Shown: positions 1 through 9,085, counted from the first letter of the stretch. The stretch is DNA of 64,000 bases from PALSA-505 sp035308365 (GCA_035308365.1 DATGGU010000134.1:1-64000), one strand, 5' to 3'. Notes: generated from the letters alone by a model not told the origin. Numbers and translations: made by a program.

Positions 1-2
1 AC

Positions 3-845
3 CCGGGCACCGCGCGGAGCCAGGGCGGTCCGCGTAAGGAGCTGGCCGACCTGCTGAAGTCCCGGCGGGACCGGCTGACGCCCGCTGACGTGGGGCTGCC
101 CGAGGGCACCCGGCGCCGTACCGCGGGGCTGCGCCGGGAAGAGGTCGCCCTGCTGGCCGGCGTGTCCACCACGTACTACACGTTCCTCGAACAGGGCCGC
201 GACGTCCGGCCCTCGCAGCAGGTGCTGACCGCTCTGGCCGCCGCGCTGCGGCTGAGCGTGGCCGAGCGCGCCCACCTGTTCCAGCTCGCCGGGGTGAGCC
301 TGCCCACGGATCCCGGGGCGCGGGCCGAGACCGTGGCTCCCGCGCTCAGCGCGATGGTGGACCGGCTCGACCCCTACCCGGCATACCTGAAGGGCCGGCG
401 CTGGGATGTGCTGGCGGCGAACCGGGCCGCCCGGGCGTTGTTCACCGACTGGCAGGCCCGTGCGCCGGGCGACCGTAACCTGCTCTGGTGGATGTTCACC
501 GACCCGGCGGCGCGGAAGGTCTACGTCCGGTGGGAGCCGGAGGCCGCCGCGATGCTGGCCAGATTCCGCGTGGCCGCCGCCCGCAGGCCGGACGACCCGG
601 ACTTCACCGGCCTGATCGACCGGCTGCACCAGGCTAGTCCCGAGGTCCGGAACTGGTGGCCGCGGCACGACGTGGCGCCGGTCGGCGGCGGGACCAAGGA
701 ACTGCACCACCCGGCGCTCGGCGATGTCACCTTCGAGCACACCGTGCTGCAGGTCGCCGACCACCCGGAGCAGACGCTCGTCTACTTCACCGCCCCGGCC
801 GCCGGTGAGAGTGCCCTGGCCGCACTCGCCGCCAGTATCCGGTGA
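3..845 (+). CDS. XRE-family regulator with MmyB-like ligand domain (5' partial)
   Basis: DNA-binding regulator with an N-terminal Cro/C1-type helix-turn-helix followed by an MmyB-like C-terminal sensor domain; such proteins usually control a neighbouring oxidoreductase or transporter. The frame is open from the left edge and already reads RKELADLLKSRRDRL, the conserved entry to the HTH, so the true start lies outside the window and the internal GTG at 90 is not used. The HTH core EEVALLAGVSTTYY is at about residues 45-60. The C-terminal half carries the NLLWWMFTDP and YVRWEPEAAAM motifs typical of the MmyB fold. It converges on the K+ permease gene and their 3' ends overlap by 59 bp. Ligand and targets are unknown. 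Confidence 0.88.
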   Translation, partial: PGTARSQGGPRKELADLLKSRRDRLTPADVGLPEGTRRRTAGLRREEVALLAGVSTTYYTFLEQGRDVRPSQQVLTALAAALRLSVAERAHLFQLAGVSLPTDPGARAETVAPALSAMVDRLDPYPAYLKGRRWDVLAANRAARALFTDWQARAPGDRNLLWWMFTDPAARKVYVRWEPEAAAMLARFRVAAARRPDDPDFTGLIDRLHQASPEVRNWWPRHDVAPVGGGTKELHHPALGDVTFEHTVLQVADHPEQTLVYFTAPAAGESALAALAASIR

Positions 846-2784
846 CCGACGGGGAAGCCCACCATCGTAATGAAGTGCTCGGCTCTTTCTGGGGAGTTGG
901 CTCCGGCGGCCCGGGATCCAGCGGAGCGGGCGTCCTGGGTTCGAGCGGCATGGTGACGCGAGCCACGATCACGTCGGCCCGGGAGCGCAGCGCCGAGGAC
1001 AGCACCACGTCGAGGTGGTTGTGCAGCAGCCGGTACCGGATCCGCGGCGGGATGAGCGTGGGGATCAGCACCACGACCTGGTCGTCGCACTGCCGGCACA
1101 CCTCGTCGATGTAGCCGACGATCGGCTCCACCACCGAGGCGAACTCAGTCCGCAGCACGTGCAGCGGGACACCGGGATCCCAGGCGGCCCATTCTGTCTC
1201 GATCCGCCTGGCGTCCTCGTCCCCGGAGTCTGTCTGGTCCAGCACCACCCGCACCGCCGTCACGTGCTGGCCGAGCGACAGCGCCTCGGAGACGGCGTAC
1301 CTGGTGAGCCTGGACACCCCGGTCACCGGGACGATCACGCGGGTCTGCTTGCTCTGCGGCTTTGCCGGCACCTCGTCAAGCCGCAGGTCCAGGGCCACCC
1401 GGTGGTAGTAGGCGTGGATCCGGGTGAACATGAGGATGAACACCGGGATCGCGACCACCACGACCCACGCGCCCTCGATGAACTTCGAGATCAGGAAGAT
1501 GATCGTGGCCGCCGCCGTGACCAGCGCGCCGAGCCCGTTGATCGCCGCCCGCCAGCGCCAGCCGGGTGCCCTGGCCCGCCACCAGTGCACGACGAGGCCG
1601 CCCTGGGCCAGGGTGAAGCCGATGAAGACCCCGATGGCGAACAGCGGGATCAGCGTGTTGGTATTCCCGCCGACCGCGACAAGGAGCACGGCCGACAGGG
1701 CCGTCAGCGCCCAGATGCCGTTGGCGAACACCTGCCGGTCGCCGCGCAGCGAGAACAGGTGTGGCAGGAAGTGGTCGCGGGACAGCAGGCTGGCCAGCAC
1801 CGGCAGGCCGCCGAACGAGGTGTTCGCGGCCAGCGCCAGGACCAGCGTGATCGTGAGCGACACGAGGTAGTACGCCCAGTGCCTGCCGACCGCCCTGGCC
1901 ATGATCTGGCTGAGCACCGTCTGGCCGGACCATTCCCCGATGTGCCAGCGCCGGGCCAGTTCGGCCAGGCCGAGCAGCATGGCACCCAGGATGACGCCGA
2001 GCAGCAGTTCGGTGGTCTTGGCCCGCCGGACGCGTGGTTCCTTGAACAGCGGCACGCCGTTGGCGATAGCCTCCACACCGGTCAGCGCGCTGCAGCCGGC
2101 CGAGAACGCCTTGAGGATGAGCAGCACGCCCACCACCTGCAGCGGATGCGGCGGCGCGACGGGGTGCCCGGGCAGCGGTGTGTGCAGTGCCAGCGGGTGG
2201 ATCAGCCCGATCGCGATGATCGCCAGCAGGCCGACGACGAAGATCGCGGTCGGCAGCAGGAAGGCGCGCGCCGCCTCGCCGAGCCCGCGCAGGTTGAGCA
2301 CGGTGACCACGGCCAGGATCAGCAGGCAGACCGGAACCGTGTCCGCGGTGAGCCTCGGATAAGCGGAGGTCAGCGCGCCCACTCCGGCGGCGATCGACAC
2401 GGCGACGGTCAGTGTGTAGTCGACGATGAGCGCGGCGGCGGCCAGCAGGCTGGCGCCGCGGCCCAGGTTCTCCCTGGACACCGCGTACGCACCGCCGCCG
2501 CCCGGATAGGCGTCGATCACCTGCCGGTAGGAGAACACCAGGATGGCGAGCAGCACGATGATCGCCACCGTGACCGGCAGGACCAGGTGCAGCGCGGTGG
2601 CACCGGCGGCGCCGAGCACGACGATGATCGCTTCGGGCCCGTACGCGACCGAGGTCAGCGCGTCCAGCGACAGCGCCGGCAGGCCCTCCAGCGGGGTGAT
2701 CTGCTCCTTGGCCACCTCGGACGCGCGCAGCGGCTCCCCGACGAGGACCCGCCACGCGGATCCCACGACCGACCTGCCCGGCAC
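787..2784 (-). CDS. APC-superfamily K+ permease, KimA/YdaO-like
   Basis: Predicted inner-membrane cation transporter of 665 residues. About 12 hydrophobic helices span residues 35-460, followed by a cytoplasmic C-terminal domain of about 200 residues. The first helix reads SLDALTSVAYGPE; in Bacillus KimA the equivalent Asp and Tyr bind K+, and here they are D41 and Y48. The start is a GTG preceded by a G-rich stretch (GGTGGGGTGGC). In Bacillus the C-terminal domain binds c-di-AMP, which I infer but cannot show here. The last 50 residues are Pro/Arg-rich and run 59 bp into the convergent regulator gene. It is the last gene of a minus-strand run with the MFS exporter (48-bp gap). A general amino-acid permease is the alternative reading. 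Confidence 0.8.
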   Translation of the reverse strand: MPGRSVVGSAWRVLVGEPLRASEVAKEQITPLEGLPALSLDALTSVAYGPEAIIVVLGAAGATALHLVLPVTVAIIVLLAILVFSYRQVIDAYPGGGGAYAVSRENLGRGASLLAAAALIVDYTLTVAVSIAAGVGALTSAYPRLTADTVPVCLLILAVVTVLNLRGLGEAARAFLLPTAIFVVGLLAIIAIGLIHPLALHTPLPGHPVAPPHPLQVVGVLLILKAFSAGCSALTGVEAIANGVPLFKEPRVRRAKTTELLLGVILGAMLLGLAELARRWHIGEWSGQTVLSQIMARAVGRHWAYYLVSLTITLVLALAANTSFGGLPVLASLLSRDHFLPHLFSLRGDRQVFANGIWALTALSAVLLVAVGGNTNTLIPLFAIGVFIGFTLAQGGLVVHWWRARAPGWRWRAAINGLGALVTAAATIIFLISKFIEGAWVVVVAIPVFILMFTRIHAYYHRVALDLRLDEVPAKPQSKQTRVIVPVTGVSRLTRYAVSEALSLGQHVTAVRVVLDQTDSGDEDARRIETEWAAWDPGVPLHVLRTEFASVVEPIVGYIDEVCRQCDDQVVVLIPTLIPPRIRYRLLHNHLDVVLSSALRSRADVIVARVTMPLEPRTPAPLDPGPPEPTPQKEPSTSLRWWASPSVTGYWRRVRPGHSHRRPGR

Positions 2785-2832
2785 GCCACCCCACCCGGTC
2801 TCATCAAGAACAAGATCACTGAATCCAGCAGT

Positions 2833-4407
2833 CTAGCCTTCGGCCGAGGTCCGCCGGCGGAGGGTGACCGCCGCCAGTAGCCCGGCCAGCAGCACGAGCA
2901 GCGCGGAGAGATAGAGCGCGGCGTGCAGGCCGGAGTGGAACGCCGCGTAGGCCGCGTTGATCACCTCCTGCACCAGCCCGGCATGCCCGGCGCCCGCTGC
3001 GCCGCCGGCGCCCGAGGTGTTGCCGCTGGATGGCACGCCGCCGGTCTCCACCGCCTTGATCACGATCGACTGGAAGTTGGCCGGAATGCCAAGGCGCTTG
3101 AGCTGGCTGGTGAGGCTGGAGCTGAGCTGGGCATTCACCAGCGCGCCGAGCACGGCCACCCCGGTCACCGCGCCGATCTCCCGGCTGGTGTTGGTGGCCG
3201 ACGCGGCCATGCCGGACCGTTCCGGCGGGACCGAAGTCAGGGCCGATGAGGTGATCGGCACCACGGTTGCGCCGATGCCGATGCCGGTCAGGGCGAGCGA
3301 GGTGACCAGCGCCCAGTAGTCCGGGTGCGGGCTGAGGCTGAGGTTGGCCAGCAGCAGTCCCGCGCTGAACAGCACGCACCCGACGAAGATGGACATGCGT
3401 GGTCCGGCCACGCCGGTCCAGCCGCCGGCCAGCAGCGCGGTGACGATCATCAGCACCGTCATCGGCAGGAAGACCAGGGCGATCTTGAAGCCGGAGTCTC
3501 CGACAACCTCTTCGAGGTACAGCGCCGTAAAGAAGAAGATCGCGAACGTGGCGAAATACGTGCAGAACGCCGCGATGTTCGCCGTCGAGAACCCGGGGAC
3601 GCGAAGGAAGCGCAGGTCCAGCAGCGGGTGGGTGGCCCGGCTTTCCCACCAGAAGAACGCGGCCACGGCGACCGCGCCGACGACGAACAGGGCAAGTACC
3701 TCCGGCGAGGCGAAGCCCGCGCTCTCCCCATGGATGATCGCGAACACCAGGGCCACGATCGCGGCCGCGCCGAGCAGCGTGCCGGCCGTGTCCACCCGCT
3801 TCGCGTCCGGATCCGCGCTCTCCGGCAGGATGATCGCGGCCACGACGAGCGCGGCCAGGCCGAAGGCCAGGTTGAACCAGAAGATCCCGCGCCAGCTCCA
3901 GGCGCCGACGAGCGCGCCGCCGAGGACCGGCCCGACGGCCAGCGCCAGCGCGGACACCGCCGCCCACACCCCGATCGCCCGGTCGCGGCTGCGCTTGTCG
4001 GTGTACAGGTGCCGCAGCATGGACAGCGTGCCCGGCTCACTGGCCGCCGCGCCCAGGCCCATGATCGCCCGCCCGGCGATCAGCAACTGGATGTTCGGGG
4101 CGAGCGCGCACATCAGCGAGCCGCCGCAGAACACCCCGGCGCCACACAGCATGACCAGCTTGCGGCCGAACTCATCGCCGATCATCCCGCAGGCCAGCAT
4201 GATGCTGGCAAAGGTGAGTGCGTAGGCGCTGACCACCCACTGCAGCGACGAGACGTTCGCGTGCAGGTCGAGCTGGACGCTGCCCAGCGCCACGCTGACC
4301 ACGGTGTTGTCCAGGAAGGTCAGGAACAGCAGGGTGCACAGCGCGGCCAGCGCGAGGGGCCGACCACCATGGCGGGCTGTGGCCGCCACCTCGGTCGTTG
4401 CAGCCAA
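2833..4407 (-). CDS. MFS drug exporter, DHA2/EmrB-QacA type
   Basis: Proton-driven multidrug efflux protein of 524 residues with about 14 hydrophobic segments. Seen directly: FLDNTVVSVALGSVQLDL in the first helix (motif D1 of the DHA2 group), the motif-A-like loop GMIGDEFGRK, and the antiporter motif C region GPVLGGALVGAWSWRGIFW. The start is a TTG chosen because GGAAG lies 6 nt upstream and homologues begin shortly before the first helix. A lipoprotein gene ends 12 bp upstream on the same strand, so the two are probably cotranscribed. Substrate is unknown. Confidence 0.88.
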   Translation of the reverse strand: MAATTEVAATARHGGRPLALAALCTLLFLTFLDNTVVSVALGSVQLDLHANVSSLQWVVSAYALTFASIMLACGMIGDEFGRKLVMLCGAGVFCGGSLMCALAPNIQLLIAGRAIMGLGAAASEPGTLSMLRHLYTDKRSRDRAIGVWAAVSALALAVGPVLGGALVGAWSWRGIFWFNLAFGLAALVVAAIILPESADPDAKRVDTAGTLLGAAAIVALVFAIIHGESAGFASPEVLALFVVGAVAVAAFFWWESRATHPLLDLRFLRVPGFSTANIAAFCTYFATFAIFFFTALYLEEVVGDSGFKIALVFLPMTVLMIVTALLAGGWTGVAGPRMSIFVGCVLFSAGLLLANLSLSPHPDYWALVTSLALTGIGIGATVVPITSSALTSVPPERSGMAASATNTSREIGAVTGVAVLGALVNAQLSSSLTSQLKRLGIPANFQSIVIKAVETGGVPSSGNTSGAGGAAGAGHAGLVQEVINAAYAAFHSGLHAALYLSALLVLLAGLLAAVTLRRRTSAEG

Positions 4408-4419
4408 GGCAGTCTTCCG

Positions 4420-4947
4420 TTATCCGGCCGTCATGCAGGCCGACGGCACTCCTGTTTTGCCCAGCTCCAGTACGAGCAGGGCGCAGAAGCTCTTGTCACC
4501 GACCTTCCAGGTGCCGTTCTGGTTGACCGCGACTCCGGTCTGGTTGGCCAGCGCGGGTGTGCCCGCGACGGTGATCGAGTACAGCACCGTGGCCTGGCTG
4601 GAGGTAACGTTCGTCACCTTGGTCACCTTGGCCGCCGCACTGGAGGCCAGCGATGACTTGGACTGATCGGCGATCACCTTCTTGAACTGCGGCCCGTTCT
4701 GCAGCAACGCGACCCGCTGCGCGTTCGGGGTGCTCGACGCGAAGAACTTCTCCCAGTTCGCCGCGATGGTCTGCTCGGTGGGCGTCATGCCCGAGCTCGA
4801 GGAGGGCGAGGACGAAGACGATGGTGGCGAGGAACCCGGTTTGGCCTTGGGCGGCGGCGAGCTGCCACAGCCGGCCACGAGAAGGCCGAATCCCGCCACA
4901 ACCGCGGGGGCCAGGGAGATCCGGCGGGTCAGTGGTTGGAATCGCAT
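4420..4947 (-). CDS. Secreted lipoprotein, MTB12-like C-terminal domain (tentative)
   Basis: Predicted lipoprotein of 175 residues anchored outside the membrane. It has an N-terminal charged and hydrophobic signal followed by the lipobox LVAGC, then a Ser/Pro-rich linker, then a globular domain beginning TPTEQTIAANWEKFF. The C-terminal pattern (NWEKFF, LLQNG, GTWKVGD, SFCALL) resembles the low-molecular-weight antigen MTB12 family, which is of unknown function. I use the ATG at 4947 because an AGGAGGGAG lies about 9 nt upstream; an in-frame start 12 codons earlier is possible. It sits directly upstream of the MFS exporter and may assist it, which is inference. Confidence 0.72.
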   Translation of the reverse strand: MRFQPLTRRISLAPAVVAGFGLLVAGCGSSPPPKAKPGSSPPSSSSSPSSSSGMTPTEQTIAANWEKFFASSTPNAQRVALLQNGPQFKKVIADQSKSSLASSAAAKVTKVTNVTSSQATVLYSITVAGTPALANQTGVAVNQNGTWKVGDKSFCALLVLELGKTGVPSACMTAG

Positions 4948-5092
4948 GGTCAGCGTCTCCCTCCTGCGCGCAATCCTACTCACGCCTGAATGACCGTTGA
5001 GGGTGGACGCACAGGACTTATATACATCAGGCAGGAGCCGGGCGGCTAACCGCTTCCTCGGGGTGAATGGCCTTAAATCACGCGGCTGGAGA

Positions 5093-5485
5093 TCAGGCAG
5101 AGGCCCTCGTCTCGGCGTCGGACCAGCAGCGCACGATGTCGCGCATCGACAGCAGGCCGATGACGTCGTTCCCCTCCACCACGATCAGGTGCCGGAAGCC
5201 GCCGCTGACCATGGCGGTCGCCGCCTGCTCCAGCGTCCAGTCGGGCGAGGCCACCACGATGTCCTGGGTGCGGTGCTGCCCGACGACCTCAGTATCCGGA
5301 TCCTGCCCGGCCGCGATCGAGTCGAGGACGTCCCGCTCGGTCAGGATTCCCACGCTGGCGTGTTCCGAGTCGATGACCACGGCCGCGCCGACCCGGCGCT
5401 TGGACATCTGCCTGGCCGCCTCGCGCAGCGTATGGGTGGGGCCTATGGTGAGGACAAGCTTCGTCATCCCGTCCCGGACGTTCAT
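5093..5485 (-). CDS. Two-CBS-domain protein
   Basis: Small soluble protein of 130 residues consisting of a single pair of CBS motifs that probably bind an adenine nucleotide. The first CBS covers about residues 5-60 (REAARQMSKRRVGAAVV, GILTERDV) and the second about 70-125 (LEQAATAMVSGGFRHLIVV, GLLSMRDIV). The reading frame is open much further upstream, but the ATG at 5485 has GGGGAG 7 nt before it and follows the hisN stop by 4 nt, so it is the natural start and is translationally coupled to hisN. It has no fused catalytic domain, so its partner is unknown. Confidence 0.88.
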   Translation of the reverse strand: MNVRDGMTKLVLTIGPTHTLREAARQMSKRRVGAAVVIDSEHASVGILTERDVLDSIAAGQDPDTEVVGQHRTQDIVVASPDWTLEQAATAMVSGGFRHLIVVEGNDVIGLLSMRDIVRCWSDAETRASA

Positions 5486-5489
5486 CTCA

Positions 5490-6308
5490 TCACTCCCCGG
5501 CGGTGGGGTTTTTGTGAACTTGTGATACCCCGCCCAGCAGTCCGAGAACCTCGTCGTGCAGGTGCCCGTTGGTGGCCACCGCGCTGCCGCCGTCCGGCCT
5601 GGACACCCCGGACAAATCGGTGAACCTGCCGCCCGCTTCCTCCACGATGACCTGCACCGCGGCCAGATCCCACAGCGAAACGACGGGCTCCGCGGCGATG
5701 TCGACGGCACCCTCGGCGGTCAGCATGTACGACCAGAAATCGCCGAACGCCCGGGTTCGCCAGACCGACCGGGTCAGGCTGACAAAGCCCTGCAGCCCGC
5801 CCGTTTTCTCCCAGCCGGAAATGCTCGAATAGGAGAACGACGCGTCGCTGAGCCGGCTCACCCCGGAGACCTGGCACCGGGTGGCCTTCGCCAGGCTCCG
5901 CCCGGTCCAGGCGCCGGCCTCCTGCGCCGCCCACCACCGGCGGCCGAGGGCGGGCGCGGACACGACCCCGGCCACCGGTTCGTCGCCCATCATCAGCGCG
6001 ATCAGGGTGGCCCAGACCGGCACGCCGCGGACATAGTTCTTGGTCCCGTCGATCGGGTCCACCACCCAGCACCTGGGCCCCACGCCGATCTTGCCGAGTT
6101 CCTCGCCCAGCACCGCGTCCCGCGGCCGGGACCGGCGCAGCACATGCCGCACCTGTTCCTCGACCGCGCGGTCGGCATCGGTCACCGGCGTAAGGTCCGG
6201 TTTGGTCTCCACGGTCAGGTCGAGCGCGCGAAACCGCTTGGTCGTGATGTCGTCCGCCGCGTCGGCGAGGACGTGCGCGAAGCGCAGGTCGTCGTCATAA
6301 CCCGCCAT
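5490..6308 (-). CDS. hisN: Histidinol-phosphatase, inositol-monophosphatase family
   Basis: Mg2+-dependent phosphatase for the L-histidinol phosphate step of histidine synthesis. The 272-residue protein carries all family motifs: GEE at residues 68-70, DPIDGTKNY from D84 (metal ligands D84 and D87) and LWDLAA with metal ligand D214. The phrases PVWATL, GFGDFWSYML-like AFGDFWSYML and ATNGHLHDEVL match actinobacterial HisN better than SuhB or CysQ. The ATG at 6308 is used; an in-frame TTG lies three codons upstream. A TGA-TGAG-ATG junction couples it to the CBS gene. One of the four repeat elements lies 60 bp upstream and may contain or disturb its promoter. Confidence 0.88.
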   Translation of the reverse strand: MAGYDDDLRFAHVLADAADDITTKRFRALDLTVETKPDLTPVTDADRAVEEQVRHVLRRSRPRDAVLGEELGKIGVGPRCWVVDPIDGTKNYVRGVPVWATLIALMMGDEPVAGVVSAPALGRRWWAAQEAGAWTGRSLAKATRCQVSGVSRLSDASFSYSSISGWEKTGGLQGFVSLTRSVWRTRAFGDFWSYMLTAEGAVDIAAEPVVSLWDLAAVQVIVEEAGGRFTDLSGVSRPDGGSAVATNGHLHDEVLGLLGGVSQVHKNPTAGE

Positions 6309-6367
6309 GGCGCGCAACGGTACCGCTTATTACCCTGCGCTGACACTGCGGCACGGGTGTGACGCCG

Positions 6368-6458
6368 GAGGCTTATTCAGAACCTCCAGGTGATCACCCA
6401 GCTACCGCGGCCCGCAGACCTGGTGTCTCGTCCGCTGGGCTGGTTTTGAATAAGTCTC
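6368..6458. repeat. Palindromic repeat element, copy 1 (91 bp)
   Basis: The left end GAGGCTTATTCAGAACC (6368-6384) and the right end GGTTTTGAATAAGTCTC (6442-6458) form a 17-bp terminal inverted repeat with two mismatches. The interior, read in reverse, is clearly similar to the copy at 26591 and shares CGCGGTAGCTGG. It lies between hisN and rsgA. No protein is encoded inside. Confidence 0.8.
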
Positions 6459-6596
6459 CCGATTAAGTCAAGATCGTAATTCTCTTTGACGGCTGTGCCT
6501 GGCCACCGTGGCCTGGCATACCGTGGTTCTCCATGGACTACACCCACCTGGGCCGCGGTGGAGTCTCTGTCAGCCGGATCTGCCTCGGCACGATGA

Positions 6597-7595
6597 TCAG
6601 GCGCCGGCGCCCTCGCGGCTGCGGAGCAGGCGGCGGAAGGAGTCCAGGCGGGCCTCGGCGCCATGCTCGTGGGCCCAGTCGTCCAGGGCGCAGTCGCCGG
6701 TGTGGGTGCAGCCCGGCTGGCATTCGGTGGCCGCTTCGGCCAGCTCGGGGAAGGCGCTGAGCACGCGGTCGGGGGAGACGTGGCCGAGGCCGAAGCCGCG
6801 CAGGCCCGGGGTGTCGATCACCCAGCCGCCGTCGGGGGTGTCCAGGGAGAGGGCTACGGCGGATGAGGAGGTGTGACGGCCCCGGCCGGTGACCGGGTTG
6901 ACCGCGCCCACCGCCCGGGCTGTGCCTGGGATCAGGGCGTTGACCAGGGTGGACTTGCCTACGCCTGAATGCCCGATGAGGACGCTCTCGCGGTCGTTGA
7001 GGCGGCCCCGGAGGTCGCCGAGGACATCGTCGGTGAATGGGCGGCTGGTGACGACGTAGGAGAAGCCGAGGGGTTCGAAGACGGCGAGGATGCCGTCGGG
7101 AGGGGCCAGGTCGGCCTTGGTCAGGCAGAGCAGCGGGTCCAGGCCCGCGTCGTAGGCGGCGACCAGGCAGCGGTCGATGAAGCGGAGCCGGGGGGGCGGG
7201 TTGGCCAGGGCGCAGACGATGACCATCTGGTCAGCGTTGGCGACGATGACCCGCTCGACCGGGTCGGTGTCGTCGGCGGAACGGCGCAGCACGGAGGTGC
7301 GCTGGCGGACCCGGACGATCCTGGCCAGGGTGCCTTGCGCGCCGGAGGTGTCGCCGGCCAGGGCAACCCGGTCGCCGACGACGACGCTTCTGCGGCCCAG
7401 TTCCCGCGCCTTCATGGCGGTGATCTGCCGGCCGCCGGACAGACACCCGTAGCGGCCCCGGTCGACCGTCGCGACGAACGCCTCGGGGGCATCTTCGTGG
7501 GCGGGGCGGCGGCGTGTCCTCGGCCGCGAGCCACGGCCCGGCCTGATCCTTACGTCGTCCTCGTCCAGGCGGGTGTGACTGGGTGGCCTGGTCAG
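6597..7595 (-). CDS. rsgA: Ribosome small-subunit-dependent GTPase A (CTG start proposed)
   Basis: Circularly permuted GTPase for late 30S subunit assembly. Order seen: OB-fold N-terminus, G4 (LTKAD), G1 (GHSGVGKST), G2 region (GRGRHTS), G3 (DTPGLRGF), then a zinc site CQPGCTHTGDC. The first ATG at 7415 would remove about 60 conserved residues, including DEDDVRIRPGRGSRPRTRRR and VDRGRYGCL, which match actinobacterial RsgA. Between the aroA stop and 7415 there is no in-frame ATG, GTG or TTG, but a CTG at 7595 has GGGAGG exactly 6 nt upstream. That start gives 332 residues, the usual family length. The frame is the same as aroA and begins 18 nt after its TGA, so the genes form an operon. Confidence 0.88.
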   Translation of the reverse strand: MTRPPSHTRLDEDDVRIRPGRGSRPRTRRRPAHEDAPEAFVATVDRGRYGCLSGGRQITAMKARELGRRSVVVGDRVALAGDTSGAQGTLARIVRVRQRTSVLRRSADDTDPVERVIVANADQMVIVCALANPPPRLRFIDRCLVAAYDAGLDPLLCLTKADLAPPDGILAVFEPLGFSYVVTSRPFTDDVLGDLRGRLNDRESVLIGHSGVGKSTLVNALIPGTARAVGAVNPVTGRGRHTSSSAVALSLDTPDGGWVIDTPGLRGFGLGHVSPDRVLSAFPELAEAATECQPGCTHTGDCALDDWAHEHGAEARLDSFRRLLRSREGAGA

Positions 7596-7613
7596 GACTG
7601 TCCTCCCGGGCTG

Positions 7614-8942
7614 TCAGGCATCCAGCATCTCCGCCCACAGGCTGGTGAAGGCCGGGAACGTCTTGGCGACCGTGCCGGGGTTGGCCACGGTGAGGCCGGG
7701 GACGGCCAGGCCGAGGACGGCGGCGGCCATGACCATGCGGTGATCGTCGTAGCTGTCCAGGACGCCGCTGGCGGTCAGCGGGCGGGGATGGATCTCCAGG
7801 CCGCCGGGTAGCTCGGTGACCTGGCCGCCAAGCTTGTTGATCTCGGTGGCCAGGGCGGCGAGCCGGTCGGTCTCGTGGGTGCGCATGTGCGCGATGCCGG
7901 TGAACACCGACGGCGACGAGGCCAGCGCGGCCAGGGCGGTGAGGACCGGGGTGACCTCGACCGAGTCCCGCAGGTCGGCGACTATTCCGTGGATGCCGCC
8001 GGTTCCGGTGACGGTCATGCCCTCGGCGGTGAGCTCACAGGCCGCGCCCATCCGGGTCAGCAGGTCCACGATGTGCCCGGCGGGCTGGGTGGTTGTGGCA
8101 GGCCAGTCCGCGATCGTCACGGTGCCGCCGGTGACCAGGGCGGCGGCCAGGAACGGGGCCGAATTGACCAGGTCGGGCTCGACCCGCACGGTCCCAGGGC
8201 GCAGCGGGCCCGGGTGGACGCGCCAGGTGTCCGGACGGGCGGTGCGGAGCCCGGTGCCGCCGCCCTGCTGCCCGGATTCCTCCACGTCGGCGCCGGCGTC
8301 GCGCAACATGCTCACCGTCATCGCGATGTGCGGTGCGGACGGGACCGGCGGCCCCTGGTGGCGCACTTCCAGGCCCTTGTCGTAGCAGCAGCCCGCCAGC
8401 AGCAGCCCGGACACGAGCTGGGAAGAGCCGGAGGCGTCCAGGGTGACCGCGCCACCGCCGAGCTGTCCCGTGCCATGCACGGTGAACGGCACGGCGCCGC
8501 GGCCGCCGTCGTCGATGACGGCGCCGAGCGAGGTCAGTGCCGCGATGAGCTGGCCGACCGGGCGGTGCGAGGCCCGCGGGTCACCGCTGAACCCGACGTC
8601 GCCGGTGACCAGCGGGGCGACCGGCGGGACGAACCGCATCACCGTGCCGGCGTTGCCGACGTTCACCTGTGCGCCATGGTCCATCGGGCCCGGCGTGACC
8701 AGCCAGCCCTCGGGCACGTCCTCGATGCTCGTGCCCAGGGCCCGCAGCGCACCGGCCATCAGATCGGTGTCCCTGGCGCGCAGCGGGCCGGTGATCGTTG
8801 TGGGGGCATCGGCGAGAGCGGCCAGGATGAGCGCCCGGTTGGTGATCGACTTCGAGCCGGGCAGCCGCACAGTGGTATGCACACGCTGCTTCGCGACGGG
8901 TGCGCGCCAGGCCTGCTGGTTCCGTACGGATGCGTTATGCAT
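7614..8942 (-). CDS. aroA: 3-phosphoshikimate 1-carboxyvinyltransferase (EPSP synthase)
   Basis: Cytoplasmic enzyme of the shikimate pathway that joins PEP to shikimate-3-phosphate. The 442-residue protein opens with the substrate loop LPGSKSITNRALILAALA and continues with NVGNAGTVMRF (PEP and S3P site), SGDPRASHRPVG, SSQLVSGLLLAG, the acidic DSYDDHRMVMAAAV and a C-terminal NPGTVAKTFPAF. The ATG at 8942 is used; the frame is open 29 codons further but that part is not family-like. rsgA follows after 18 nt in the same frame. Divergent from the SRAP gene, whose start is 143 bp away. Confidence 0.96.
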   Translation of the reverse strand: MHNASVRNQQAWRAPVAKQRVHTTVRLPGSKSITNRALILAALADAPTTITGPLRARDTDLMAGALRALGTSIEDVPEGWLVTPGPMDHGAQVNVGNAGTVMRFVPPVAPLVTGDVGFSGDPRASHRPVGQLIAALTSLGAVIDDGGRGAVPFTVHGTGQLGGGAVTLDASGSSQLVSGLLLAGCCYDKGLEVRHQGPPVPSAPHIAMTVSMLRDAGADVEESGQQGGGTGLRTARPDTWRVHPGPLRPGTVRVEPDLVNSAPFLAAALVTGGTVTIADWPATTTQPAGHIVDLLTRMGAACELTAEGMTVTGTGGIHGIVADLRDSVEVTPVLTALAALASSPSVFTGIAHMRTHETDRLAALATEINKLGGQVTELPGGLEIHPRPLTASGVLDSYDDHRMVMAAAVLGLAVPGLTVANPGTVAKTFPAFTSLWAEMLDA

Positions 8943-9085
8943 GAAGCCGAGCGTACTGGGCCGCAAGCACGGCAGATCTGAAGATCCTGCAGCGGCGGGG
9001 TGGCCGGATGAAGGAGATAGGGTAAACAATCAGAATCCGGGCAGATACTTGCAGACAGAAGGAACGGGGTCAGGGGAAAAACGAC

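Noticed and set aside
930..960. tRNA-like GGGTTCGAG T-loop
   Set aside because: No acceptor, D or anticodon stems can be built around it, and it lies within the permease coding sequence.
1015..2880. Long plus-strand open frame (621 codons)
   Set aside because: Antisense to the K+ permease; composition is His/Arg/Gln/Asp-rich with no domain, as expected for the opposite strand of a GC-rich gene.
7593..7616. AroA-RsgA fusion by stop-codon readthrough
   Set aside because: The frames coincide, but a good Shine-Dalgarno lies between the stop and the CTG, so separate initiation explains the data better.
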